From: CAYVMN01 sp964452575
GTDB lineage: Bacteria; Desulfobacterota; DSM-4660; Desulfatiglandales; Desulfatiglandaceae
Direction of reading: 5' to 3'
Assembly (NCBI GenBank): GCA_964452575.1
Contig: CAYVMN010000123.1
Coordinates: 1-14,434 of the forward strand
DNA: 14,434 bases
Part shown: positions 7,206 to 13,745 of the stretch, piece after piece
Layout: every line of letters starts with the position of its first letter
How positions within the stretch are numbered: position 1 is the first letter of the stretch
The notes under the pieces: model-generated
Told to the model about the DNA's origin: nothing
Seen by the model: only the letters and a program-made list of their open reading frames with translations
Databases searched by the model: none
Program-made: the position numbers and the translations under genes

Positions 7206-7360
7206 GCAATTAGCGGTTAGCCGTTAGCTATTAGCAATATTGTTTCAAGTACTTAAGGCGAAATAAGTTAGCATCAAAAAATGAGAGTTCCAATATACGG
7301 AGAAGTCATGCGAATGCTTGAGACCTTTAAGCTAACGCCTAATTGCTAAAAGCTAATTGC
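7206..7360. repeat. Palindromic intergenic element built of TTAGC units at 7-bp period
   Basis: The left arm (7206-7235) has TTAGC at 7210, 7217, 7224 and 7231, exactly 7 bp apart. The right arm (7331-7360) holds the inverse, GCTAA, at 7331, 7345 and 7352 and a one-base variant CCTAA at 7338, again every 7 bp. The arms match as inverted repeats at 23 of 30 positions, and nearly all differences fall in the 2-base spacers. A further TTAGC occurs in the loop (7268-7272). The element contains no gene and separates panB from panE. It resembles a MITE or dispersed palindromic repeat; other copies cannot be checked in this window. Confidence 0.7.
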
Positions 7361-7416
7361 AGTCTTTAGCTTATACTGTTACTTGCTACATGATACCAAA
7401 TACAGGTCTCTGAATA

Positions 7417-7452
7417 CTGGATAAGAAGGAATCTTTTTCTTATTTTATCCAG
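7417..7452. other. Hairpin downstream of panB
   Basis: CTGGATAA (7417-7424) pairs with TTATCCAG (7445-7452). An alternative inner stem TAAGAA (7422-7427) / TTCTTA (7437-7442) is also possible. It starts 30 nt beyond the panB stop. No U-tract follows on the minus strand, so it may be a 3'-end or RNA-processing structure rather than an intrinsic terminator. Confidence 0.35.
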
Positions 7453-7482
7453 CATCGAGCCGCCAGGATCTAGGTTCCTCTC

Positions 7483-8316
7483 CTATATCTTTTGCGCCTC
7501 TTCCGCCTTCATGGCAAAGATGTGCTCCGGTCCAGGAAAGGTGCCCTTTTCCACCTCCTCCCTGTATTGGATGAGGGCCTCTTTGATCCGGGGGCCCAGG
7601 TTTACATACTGCTTTACAAATTTAGGCGTAAACCTTTCAAAAAGACCCACCACATCATGATAGACCAAGACCTGCCCGTCACAGTCCTTACCCGCACCGA
7701 TCCCGATGGTTGGGACCCTCAATTCCTTGGTAATCTTGGCGGCCACCAGGTCCGGGATACATTCCATCACAATCATGAAGACCCCTGCCGCCTCCAGGTC
7801 TTTGGCGGATTTAATAAGCTCTCTGGCGCTTTCGGCATCTCTTCCCTGGACCTTGAAACCGCTCAACTTCGTGGCGGTTTGAGGCGTAAGGCCGATGTGT
7901 GCGCAGACCGGTATCCCGGCATCAACAATGGCCTTGACCACACGGCAGACCTCGCTTCCTCCTTCCAGTTTGACGCTGTCACATCCTGCCTCCTTCAGAA
8001 AGCGGCCTGCGTTTTCAACAGCCTTCTCCACGCTGACCTGATATGACATAAATGGCATATCCCCGATGACAAAAGTACGCTTCGCGCCCCTGGCGACCGC
8101 TCTGCAGTGGTGGAGCATATCCTCCATTGTCACGGGCACGGTGGATTCGTAACCCAGCACGACCATACCCAGAGAGTCGCCCACCAGTATGGTATTGATC
8201 CCGGCCTGCTCTACCAGACTGGCCGTGGGGTAGTCATAGGCAGTCATCATGGTGATCTTTTTGCCCTTCAGCTTCTTCTCCCTCAAATCAGCAATTGTGA
8301 TCTTCTTTTCTCCCAT
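7483..8316 (-). CDS. panB: 3-methyl-2-oxobutanoate hydroxymethyltransferase
   Basis: The 277-residue TIM-barrel enzyme transfers a hydroxymethyl group from 5,10-methylene-tetrahydrofolate to 2-oxoisovalerate, giving ketopantoate, the substrate of PanE. Family signatures are TAYDYPTA (25-32), VGDSLGM (45-51, with metal-ligand D47), GDMPFMSY (85-92, D86), KLEGG (116-120, K116) and MECIP (184-188, E185 at the catalytic-base position). IGIGAG lies at 204-209. The length is normal. The ATG at 8314-8316 is preceded by AGGAGG at 5 bases. The gene has its own promoter (8693-8721) and an unusually long leader of about 370 nt containing an intrinsic terminator, so expression is probably controlled by attenuation. 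Confidence 0.97.
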   Translation of the reverse strand: MGEKKITIADLREKKLKGKKITMMTAYDYPTASLVEQAGINTILVGDSLGMVVLGYESTVPVTMEDMLHHCRAVARGAKRTFVIGDMPFMSYQVSVEKAVENAGRFLKEAGCDSVKLEGGSEVCRVVKAIVDAGIPVCAHIGLTPQTATKLSGFKVQGRDAESARELIKSAKDLEAAGVFMIVMECIPDLVAAKITKELRVPTIGIGAGKDCDGQVLVYHDVVGLFERFTPKFVKQYVNLGPRIKEALIQYREEVEKGTFPGPEHIFAMKAEEAQKI

Positions 8317-8449
8317 CTATTCCTCCTTTGTTTTTGGTCCAGTTTTCTTCGGCGGGATTAATGGATTCCCGCTCCCCGCCCCCGCGAGGACAGGCCCTTC
8401 TATCCCTTGTTCCGGTGAACGATCGCCTCCTCCCGCGGTTGGGTAAACT

Positions 8450-8481
8450 AAAAAGGGTCTTCCGGCTGAACCGAAAGACCC
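8450..8481 (-). terminator. Intrinsic terminator/attenuator in the panB leader
   Basis: On the minus strand an 11-bp stem (8455-8481, one G-U pair, 5-base loop) begins GGGTCTTTCGG and ends in AAGACCC, directly followed by TTTTT (8454-8450). The other strand has no U-tract, so it acts on leftward transcripts. It lies between the panB promoter and the panB start, about 134 nt before the ATG, which suits an attenuator. Confidence 0.85.
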
Positions 8482-8503
8482 TGTCATGACCTCGAGAGAT
8501 ATA

Positions 8504-8573
8504 CGCCTGCCTTTACTGATCTTCCCGTCCGTGCAACCGTCCCGGTCTGCCCTGGCCAGCGATCCAGGCGGCG
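8504..8573 (-). ncRNA. Candidate structured leader (riboswitch-like) upstream of panB
   Basis: On the minus strand CGCCGCCT (8573-8566) pairs with AGGCAGGCG (8512-8504) over 8 bp with one bulged A, closing a G-rich interval of 53 nt. Inside it CCTGG/CCAGG can form a local hairpin. Twenty-two bases after this closing stem the intrinsic terminator begins. Promoter, closed domain, terminator and gene in that order resemble a transcription-controlling riboswitch or attenuator. I compared it by eye with c-di-GMP-I, ZTP, cobalamin and tetrahydrofolate consensus elements and could not assign it. The class is therefore unknown, and the fold is hand-drawn. Confidence 0.4.
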
Positions 8574-8615
8574 CCACCAGAAGAAATTACCCCTTTGGGG
8601 CATCTTGACTCTTGG

Positions 8616-8672
8616 CTAGATTAATAAAGAACACCTTATGATAGATGTCCACATTAGATGGATCACCTTCAT
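8616..8672 (-). CDS. Possible 18-codon leader peptide upstream of panB
   Basis: About 14 nt after the predicted panB transcription start an ATG (8670-8672) opens MKVIHLMWTSIIRCSLLI and then TAG. Eight of 18 residues are Val, Ile or Leu, which would fit attenuation by branched-chain aminoacyl-tRNA, since PanB consumes the valine precursor. The AAGGGG before it is only 2 bases from the ATG, so ribosome binding is doubtful. The terminator lies about 135 nt downstream, far for classical attenuation. AT-rich sequence could give this by chance. Confidence 0.25.
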   Translation of the reverse strand: MKVIHLMWTSIIRCSLLI

Positions 8673-8692
8673 ATCCCCTTTTTCTTGTGAAA

Positions 8693-8721
8693 AATTTATC
8701 AAATTGAACTGTCCTTGTCAA
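8693..8721 (-). promoter_or_regulatory. Sigma70 promoter for panB
   Basis: On the minus strand a perfect TTGACA (8716-8721), 17-base spacer and TAAATT (8693-8698). Predicted start is near 8686, about 370 nt before the panB ATG. It is divergent from the pilT promoter at 8784-8811. Confidence 0.7.
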
Positions 8722-8783
8722 CCCCCATGTTGAATCAGACGCAATCAGATCTTTGGCGGGCCAAAATCGATCCCATTTAAGGG

Positions 8784-8811
8784 TTGAATCGAATCCCTTC
8801 CTGTGTATAAT
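8784..8811 (+). promoter_or_regulatory. Sigma70 promoter for the pilT operon
   Basis: TTGAAT (8784-8789), 16-base spacer and a perfect TATAAT (8806-8811). The predicted start near 8818 leaves a 27-nt leader to the TTG at 8845. No sigma54 -24/-12 pair was found. Confidence 0.7.
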
Positions 8812-8844
8812 AGCGCCGGTTCAGGTGGTTAGCAGGGGGAATCT

Positions 8845-9927
8845 TTGGCACAGATAGACGCCTTCTTTAAGCTCATGCATGACCAGGGGGCCTCTGACCT
8901 GCATCTCATGGCAGGCCAGCAGCCGGTCCTGAGGATTCAGGGTGAGATGGAGAGGGTTAAGTATAGGGTTCTTGACAATGACGGTCTGAAGGCGATGTTG
9001 TACGAAATCGCCCCTGAAGACAATGTCAAGGTCTTTGAAGAGACTGGAGATGTGGACTTTGGCTATGAGATCCCTGGTATGGCACGTTATCGGGTCAACT
9101 TCTTCCAGCAGAAATATGGCATTGGAGCCGTCTTCAGGGAGATACCCACCACCATCTTGACTTGCGAACAACTTGGGTTTCCTCCGGTTGTGCCTAGGCT
9201 TGCATCCTTGCCCCGGGGGCTCGTCCTGGTCACCGGGCCTACAGGGTGCGGCAAGTCCACGACCCTGGCCGCAATAATCAACGAGGCCAATCGGACGCGG
9301 AAGGATCATATCATTACCATTGAAGACCCTATCGAATTTATTCATAAGAGCGACAAGGCGATCATCAATCACAGGGAGGTGGGGATCCACACCAAATCCT
9401 TTGCCGCCGCCCTGAGGGGGGCACTGAGAGAGGACCCCGACATTATTCTGGTGGGAGAGATGCGTGACCTCGAGACCATTTCCCTGGCGGTTGAGGCCTC
9501 GGCTACCGGTCAGTTAGTCTTTGCCACCCTTCATACCACCAGTGCTGCAAAGACGGTGGATAGGATTATCGAGGTCTTTCCAGTGGATCAGCAGGAACAG
9601 GTCAGGAATACACTTGCTGACGGCCTCAGGGCCGTGGTGACCCAGGGTCTCTTTAAGCGCATCGATAAGAAAGGCCGAGTTGCTGCCCTTGAGATAATGA
9701 TTGCCACCCCAGCTATCAGGAATCTGATCAGGGAAGGGAAGACCTTTCAGATCCCCTCTATGATTCAGACAGGCAAGAAGTATGGTATGCAGACCCTGGA
9801 CGACGGCATAATGGATCTTCTGACAAGAAAGATTATCAGCCCGGACGAGGCCTATACCAAGTGCAACGATAAATACAAATTCTTGCCCTTTTTGAAGAGG
9901 CCTCCGGCAGATTTTACAGAGGTCTAG
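8845..9927 (+). CDS. pilT: Type IV pilus retraction ATPase PilT
   Basis: The 360-residue protein is a secretion-type ATPase that depolymerises type IV pili, driving twitching, at the cytoplasmic face of the pilus machine. Motifs in order: SDLHL (17-21) of the N-terminal PAS-like domain, Walker A GPTGCGKST (131-139), Asp box TIEDPIE (158-164), Walker B ILVGEMRD (201-208) and His box TLHTTSA (228-234). AIRNLIREGK (290-299) is the C-terminal PilT-type motif found in retraction rather than extension ATPases. The start is TTG (8845-8847) with GGGGGA about 5 bases before it; the sequence from there matches the family N-terminus. It begins a four-gene plus-strand operon, with the pilU-like gene 17 bp downstream. 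Confidence 0.93.
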   Translation: MAQIDAFFKLMHDQGASDLHLMAGQQPVLRIQGEMERVKYRVLDNDGLKAMLYEIAPEDNVKVFEETGDVDFGYEIPGMARYRVNFFQQKYGIGAVFREIPTTILTCEQLGFPPVVPRLASLPRGLVLVTGPTGCGKSTTLAAIINEANRTRKDHIITIEDPIEFIHKSDKAIINHREVGIHTKSFAAALRGALREDPDIILVGEMRDLETISLAVEASATGQLVFATLHTTSAAKTVDRIIEVFPVDQQEQVRNTLADGLRAVVTQGLFKRIDKKGRVAALEIMIATPAIRNLIREGKTFQIPSMIQTGKKYGMQTLDDGIMDLLTRKIISPDEAYTKCNDKYKFLPFLKRPPADFTEV

Positions 9928-9944
9928 CGAGCAGTACTTGGCCG

Positions 9945-11117
9945 ATGCGACGAGCTCAGATAAATTATATCCTTGAAAAGATGCTTGAGGCCTATGACAA
10001 TATATCTGACCTCAATTTTACGGTTGGGAAGCCATTCCAGGTAGAGACGGCAGGGGAACTGATGCCGGTGACTTTGACGCCGCCGATTAGCGAGTTGACC
10101 CCTTTTCAGGCTGAGACCCTGACACTCAACCTAATTGGTGGGGATCGGCGTGTGACCAGGGCCCTTCTCAGTGAGGGATCCTGCGATATTTCGTATCAAC
10201 TGCCAGGTAAGGCCCGGTTCAGGGTGAATATCTTCTCCCAAAAGGGGTGTTACTCCGCTGTCATGCGACAGTTGCCAAACAGGGTCCCCTCTATCGGAGA
10301 ACTGAAACTCCCGCCGGCCTTCTATAATATGAGCGAAGAAAGAAATGGGATTATACTGATAACCGGCGCTACCGGGACAGGTAAGACCACCTCTCTGGCA
10401 GCAATCTTGAATGAGATTAACGAGAAAAAGTCAGTTCATGTAGTAACCCTGGAAGACCCTGTGGAATACGTGCATTCCCAAAAGAAGGCCACCTTTAACC
10501 AACGGGAACTTGGAACCGACTTTGGCTCCTTTGCCTCTGGCCTCAGGGCATCCCTCAGGCAGGCCCCGAAGGTAATCCTTGTCGGCGAGATGAGAGACAG
10601 GGAGACCATGGAAATCGGGCTTTCCGCAGCAGAGACGGGCCATCTGGTCCTGAGCACCTTGCACACCGTTGACGCCGGTCAGACGATCAACAGGATTTTG
10701 GGTATGTTCGACAAGGATGAGGAGAGACACGTCAGGATAAGGCTTGCAGATACAATGCGATGGATTGTATGCCAGAGGCTCTTGCCCAAGATAGGGGGCG
10801 GCCGTGTGGCAGCCTTTGAGATTATGGGAACAAGTCTGAGGGTCAAGGACGTCATTCTTCATGGAGAAGAAGAAGGCAAGACCTTCTACGAGATCATTGA
10901 GGGGGGCCGTGCCTTTGGTATGATGACCTTTGACCAGTGCATTGCCGAGCATTACAAACAGGGGCTCGTAACGGAAGAATCGGCCATGGGCTATGCATCC
11001 AGGAAATCCAAGATGGGGCGTTCCATCGATTTCATCAAGTCGGCCAGGGGGGAAAAGACGACAACAATTGAAGGTTTGACCGTGGATACAGGGTATGAAA
11101 AAAAGGATTCGTATTGA
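9945..11117 (+). CDS. pilU: PilT/PilU-family retraction ATPase paralogue
   Basis: The 390-residue ATPase is paralogous to the preceding PilT. Walker A GATGTGKTT lies at 141-149, Asp box TLEDPVE at 168-174, Walker B VILVGEMRD at 210-218 and His box TLHTVDA at 238-244. Residues 1-110 are the PAS-like domain (SDLNFTV, 21-27). The C-terminal 40 residues (GRSIDFIKS onward) are a PilU-like tail absent from PilT. PilU in model organisms assists PilT-dependent retraction and cannot replace it; that role here is inferred. The symbol is assigned by analogy and PilT2 would be equally fair. The ATG at 9945 has no clear Shine-Dalgarno, so reinitiation from pilT is likely. The stop overlaps the next start as TGATG. 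Confidence 0.82.
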   Translation: MRRAQINYILEKMLEAYDNISDLNFTVGKPFQVETAGELMPVTLTPPISELTPFQAETLTLNLIGGDRRVTRALLSEGSCDISYQLPGKARFRVNIFSQKGCYSAVMRQLPNRVPSIGELKLPPAFYNMSEERNGIILITGATGTGKTTSLAAILNEINEKKSVHVVTLEDPVEYVHSQKKATFNQRELGTDFGSFASGLRASLRQAPKVILVGEMRDRETMEIGLSAAETGHLVLSTLHTVDAGQTINRILGMFDKDEERHVRIRLADTMRWIVCQRLLPKIGGGRVAAFEIMGTSLRVKDVILHGEEEGKTFYEIIEGGRAFGMMTFDQCIAEHYKQGLVTEESAMGYASRKSKMGRSIDFIKSARGEKTTTIEGLTVDTGYEKKDSY

Positions 11118-11647
11118 TGGATAAAGAACCATTGGCAGCAACCCCGGCCGATGCCGAAAGGGAGACTTCATATACTCCCTATGAAGATGCCCTCATATTT
11201 GATGGTAAGAAAGGGGGTAAGAGGCTGGCCATGGTAATGGAAAAGGCCCCTCAGGCTATCGAAGAGTTGAGACAGATAGTCGAGGACCTTGGCTATAAGT
11301 GCGTCTTTGCCGAGAATTCGGGAAGGGCCATCAACAAATTGCACTTTCACCCATTTGAACTTATCCTTTTGTCTGAGGGATTTGAAGGGGTCGAGCTGGC
11401 TAGAGGTCCAATGCTCGGTTATATCAACAGTCTTCCCATGTCGCTTCGCAGGCGAATATTCCTGACATTGATCGGGGAAGGATTCAGGAGCATGGATCGT
11501 ATGATGGCCTTTGCAATGAGCGCTAACCTGGTGGTCAATAGGAAGGATATGGACAAATTAGCGGCTATCTTGAGGCACGAGATCTTGGATAACCAGAACT
11601 TCTACAGGGTCTTCGTAGAGACACTTTCAGAGGTCGGAAAGGCCTAA
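11117..11647 (+). CDS. Degenerate receiver-like (pseudo-REC) protein in the pilT/pilU operon
   Basis: The protein has 176 residues. After a variable N-terminus (1-35), residues 36-155 have the alternating strand/helix pattern of a response-regulator receiver (RLAMVMEK, YKCVFAEN, FELILLSE, RRRIFLTLIG, ANLVVNRKDMDKL). The phosphoacceptor Asp position in FELILLSEGF is occupied by S86, the acidic pocket reads MVMEKAP, and the KP lysine position reads N141. It should therefore not accept phosphate in the usual way. No output domain follows. The ATG at 11117 overlaps the pilU TGA by one base, indicating tight coupling. A role as a non-phosphorylated binding partner of the retraction ATPases is inferred from position alone. 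Confidence 0.65.
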   Translation: MDKEPLAATPADAERETSYTPYEDALIFDGKKGGKRLAMVMEKAPQAIEELRQIVEDLGYKCVFAENSGRAINKLHFHPFELILLSEGFEGVELARGPMLGYINSLPMSLRRRIFLTLIGEGFRSMDRMMAFAMSANLVVNRKDMDKLAAILRHEILDNQNFYRVFVETLSEVGKA

Positions 11648-11688
11648 ACGTCTTATTAAACTGAAATCGTGGCAGGAAACAGGAAGAT

Positions 11689-11961
11689 ATGGATTGGAAG
11701 GATAGAAATCGTATTAGGGTGGAAAGCTGTATCGGAACGATCATCGACGTGCACCGGAGCGTAAGTAACAAAATCGAAAACGAGGAACTGCTTGCCCACT
11801 TTGAAGAATTAGGTAAGGCCATCGAAGGACTGGATATGAGTAAGGTCTCAGAAGGGGATATCTTGATGGTCGAGCAGGCGACAAACGCCTTGCTGGGAGA
11901 ATTTAGGTCCCTCTTTGAAAGGGAAAGGTTTGGGCCTGTCTACAGTGAACTAAAGCACTGA
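11689..11961 (+). CDS. Small conserved-looking hypothetical protein of 90 residues
   Basis: I do not recognise this family. The protein is charged and predicted by eye to be helical throughout, with no signal peptide, cysteine motif or membrane segment. AGGAA lies just before the ATG at 11689. It follows the pseudo-receiver gene by 41 bp on the same strand, so it is probably the last gene of the pilT operon. The convergent GHMP kinase ends 24 bp beyond it. A weak AAGC/GCTT hairpin followed by GTTTTT (about 11954-11975) is the only terminator-like signal. Confidence 0.65.
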   Translation: MDWKDRNRIRVESCIGTIIDVHRSVSNKIENEELLAHFEELGKAIEGLDMSKVSEGDILMVEQATNALLGEFRSLFERERFGPVYSELKH

Positions 11962-11985
11962 GCGGGCTTGTTTTTCGGTCGGCAG

Positions 11986-13035
11986 CTACTTGACACCTGC
12001 CGGATCCACCATGCAATCAAGGATTCTCGCGCCTCTGATAGGCTCCAAGATTGCCTTCCATTTTTCGCTTAGTCGCCGGATATCCTCAATTTCTCCCAAG
12101 GCCCAAAGCGCACCCCCGGCCCCAGCGCCCGAAAACCTGGCCCCGCATCCTGTTCGTTCTGCCAGGTGTACCATCTTTTCTGTAAGGGGTATCAGGGCCT
12201 CGGGGGTGATCTTCCTGCGGACGGACATTTCCTGCCTTAGGAGATAGACCGCCTCTTTCCAGTCCTGCGACCTGACGACCTGTGCCAAGTGATGTACGAT
12301 GCGGTTGGCATCAAGCCACCCTTGCCTGGTTCGACCGGAGAGGAAGTCCTTCACCCATATGCGGTTGGTCCGGGACGAGATGTGCCTTTTTCCGCTGTAG
12401 GCCACCAGGAGTCGCTTAGAAAGCTCTTTTTGCCCCTGTGAGTCAAGGAGGGATTCCCGCTTAAATGGGGTGGTGCCGGTTCCGTATATCCATTTCCATT
12501 GATGGACCCCCCCATAGACCGCGGCGCCCTGGTCCTGAAGACCACAGTTTCCCCCACTCACGCCATCTTCAATATCATATGCCATGAGAAGGATTTCCCT
12601 TCGTGACAGTTTCTTCCCGCCAAGCTCGGCGGAGACCTTACCAAGGGCCTTTATGAGGGCCACCAGTGCCGTGCTGGATCCACCCAAGGCCGATCTTACC
12701 GGTGACTGGGAACTGATACGTACTTCGAGACCATTGAAGCCAAAGTAGGAAATTGCCGCAAGAAAGAGGCCAAAGCCGGAATCAAAGGGTAATTTGTCCT
12801 GGAGGAATGCCTCCCCCTGTGGGAACCCATCCGAGGATATCTTGACCCAACCATCCTTGTAAGAAGAAAGGGTTACGAAAGTCCTCAGGTTCAATGCAAC
12901 GTTGATAGTGGTCGGTTCCGCCCCTGTCAACGGAATTGCCAACCCCTTTATGTCCCACGTCCCTCCAGAGTCAATGCGGCATGGGGCGGATGATTGCACT
13001 TGATTACGGGCCAGGAAATCCCTTAATGAGGTCAT
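11986..13035 (-). CDS. GHMP-family sugar kinase (heptokinase/HddA-like)
   Basis: The 349-residue protein has the three GHMP motifs. An N-terminal APCRIDSGGTWDI lies at 17-29. The ATP-binding loop PVRSALGGSSTALV spans 112-125, equivalent to PxxxGLGSSAA. GCGARFSGAGAGG spans 296-308. CGLQDQGAAVYGGVH (164-178) resembles the QDQY segment that supplies the catalytic Asp in D-glycero-D-manno-heptose-7-phosphate kinase. It therefore probably phosphorylates a sugar or sugar phosphate; the exact substrate is not evident, and galactokinase-like alternatives remain. The ATG (13033-13035) overlaps the Nudix stop as TAATG, with AGGGG upstream, so the two genes are translationally coupled. Confidence 0.82.
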   Translation of the reverse strand: MTSLRDFLARNQVQSSAPCRIDSGGTWDIKGLAIPLTGAEPTTINVALNLRTFVTLSSYKDGWVKISSDGFPQGEAFLQDKLPFDSGFGLFLAAISYFGFNGLEVRISSQSPVRSALGGSSTALVALIKALGKVSAELGGKKLSRREILLMAYDIEDGVSGGNCGLQDQGAAVYGGVHQWKWIYGTGTTPFKRESLLDSQGQKELSKRLLVAYSGKRHISSRTNRIWVKDFLSGRTRQGWLDANRIVHHLAQVVRSQDWKEAVYLLRQEMSVRRKITPEALIPLTEKMVHLAERTGCGARFSGAGAGGALWALGEIEDIRRLSEKWKAILEPIRGARILDCMVDPAGVK

Positions 13036-13583
13036 TAACCCCTTAATCCTCCCGTATCCTCAAGCCAGCGGGTCAAGAGGAAAAGGCCGCAAATGGTCTT
13101 GCCATCCTGGATTAGGCCATCGCCGATCATCTTAACCGCCTCATCAAGTCTAATCTCGTGGACGCCTAGAAGTTCGTCCTTGTCAAGGTCTTGCCTTGCA
13201 GGGGTAAGTTCACCACAAAGAAAGATGTGGATCCGCTCATCAGAGTAACCAGGAACCGGCGTGATTTCCCCAAGTTTCTCCCATTTATTCGCGGAAAACC
13301 CTGTCTCTTCTATCAACTCCCTCTTTGCGCATTCAAGGGGGGTCTCGCTCGGATTGAGGGTTCCAGCAGGGATCTCCCAGATGAAATCGCCAACGGCGTG
13401 ACGGTATTGCCTGACCAGCAACAAAGAGTCATGGTTAGAGACAGGAACGATTGCCGACGCGCCAGGGTGACGAATAATGTCCAGGTCCACCGATACCCCG
13501 TTTTCCAGGGTGATGTTCTCTCTCAGAACCGCAAAGACCCTGCCTCGGTGCAAAGTAACGGACCTGTTTATCCTTGTAGCCAT
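13035..13583 (-). CDS. nudF: Nudix hydrolase, ADP-ribose/ADP-sugar pyrophosphatase type
   Basis: The 182-residue protein contains a perfect Nudix box, G74-x5-E80-x7-R88-E89-L90-x-E92-E93-x-G95-F96, the metal-binding site for nucleoside diphosphate hydrolysis. LLLVRQYRHAVGDFIWEIPAG (segments at 54-73) is typical of ADP-ribose pyrophosphatases, which split ADP-ribose into AMP and ribose 5-phosphate. The symbol is by analogy. The ATG at 13581-13583 has GAGGG seven bases upstream. In-frame extension to 13676 is ruled out because it would start inside the -35 element of its own promoter. The GHMP kinase gene follows with a one-base overlap. Confidence 0.87.
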   Translation of the reverse strand: MATRINRSVTLHRGRVFAVLRENITLENGVSVDLDIIRHPGASAIVPVSNHDSLLLVRQYRHAVGDFIWEIPAGTLNPSETPLECAKRELIEETGFSANKWEKLGEITPVPGYSDERIHIFLCGELTPARQDLDKDELLGVHEIRLDEAVKMIGDGLIQDGKTICGLFLLTRWLEDTGGLRG

Positions 13584-13648
13584 ATATTTACCCTCTTGTT
13601 GGATTTTATCCATCCTGCCTAGAGGAAGGAGGTCATAATCTTTCACCT

Positions 13649-13676
13649 TGTATAGGACGATGGCACAAGATGTCAA
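13649..13676 (-). promoter_or_regulatory. Sigma70 promoter for the Nudix/GHMP kinase operon
   Basis: On the minus strand a perfect TTGACA (13671-13676), 16-base spacer and TATACA (13649-13654). Predicted start near 13642 gives a leader of about 58 nt to the ATG at 13583. Confidence 0.65.
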
Positions 13677-13700
13677 GAAACCACAGCTGCTTAAAAAAAT

Positions 13701-13745
13701 GAAGGACCCGCAGATCCTAAATCAATCCACGGGTCCTTTCTGTTT
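13701..13745. terminator. Bidirectional intrinsic terminator
   Basis: AAGGACCCG (13702-13710) pairs perfectly with CGGGTCCTT (13730-13738) around a 19-base loop. Rightward it is followed by TCTGTTTTT; leftward by CATTTTTTT. Both strands therefore carry a U-tract. It sits just upstream of the Nudix promoter, so leftward it would stop a transcript arising in 13746-14182, which contains no clear gene. Confidence 0.75.

Noticed and set aside
8513..8565. c-di-GMP-I riboswitch-like strings (AGGGCA, GGGACG) in the panB leader
   Set aside because: The hairpin between these strings and the tetraloop/receptor arm are missing, so the match looks accidental.
8317..8577. 86-codon minus-strand open frame in the panB leader
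   Set aside because: No recognisable domain and no ribosome-binding site; it runs through the terminator hairpin and ends next to the panB Shine-Dalgarno. Better explained as leader RNA.
10431..11171. 246-codon minus-strand open frame opposite pilU
   Set aside because: It lies opposite the conserved PilU ATPase motifs and has no recognisable domain; a shadow of the real gene.
11980..12002. CGGCAG/CTGCCG inverted repeat between the convergent pilus operon and GHMP kinase ends
   Set aside because: Only 6 bp with an 11-base loop and no U-tract on either side; not supportable as a terminator.
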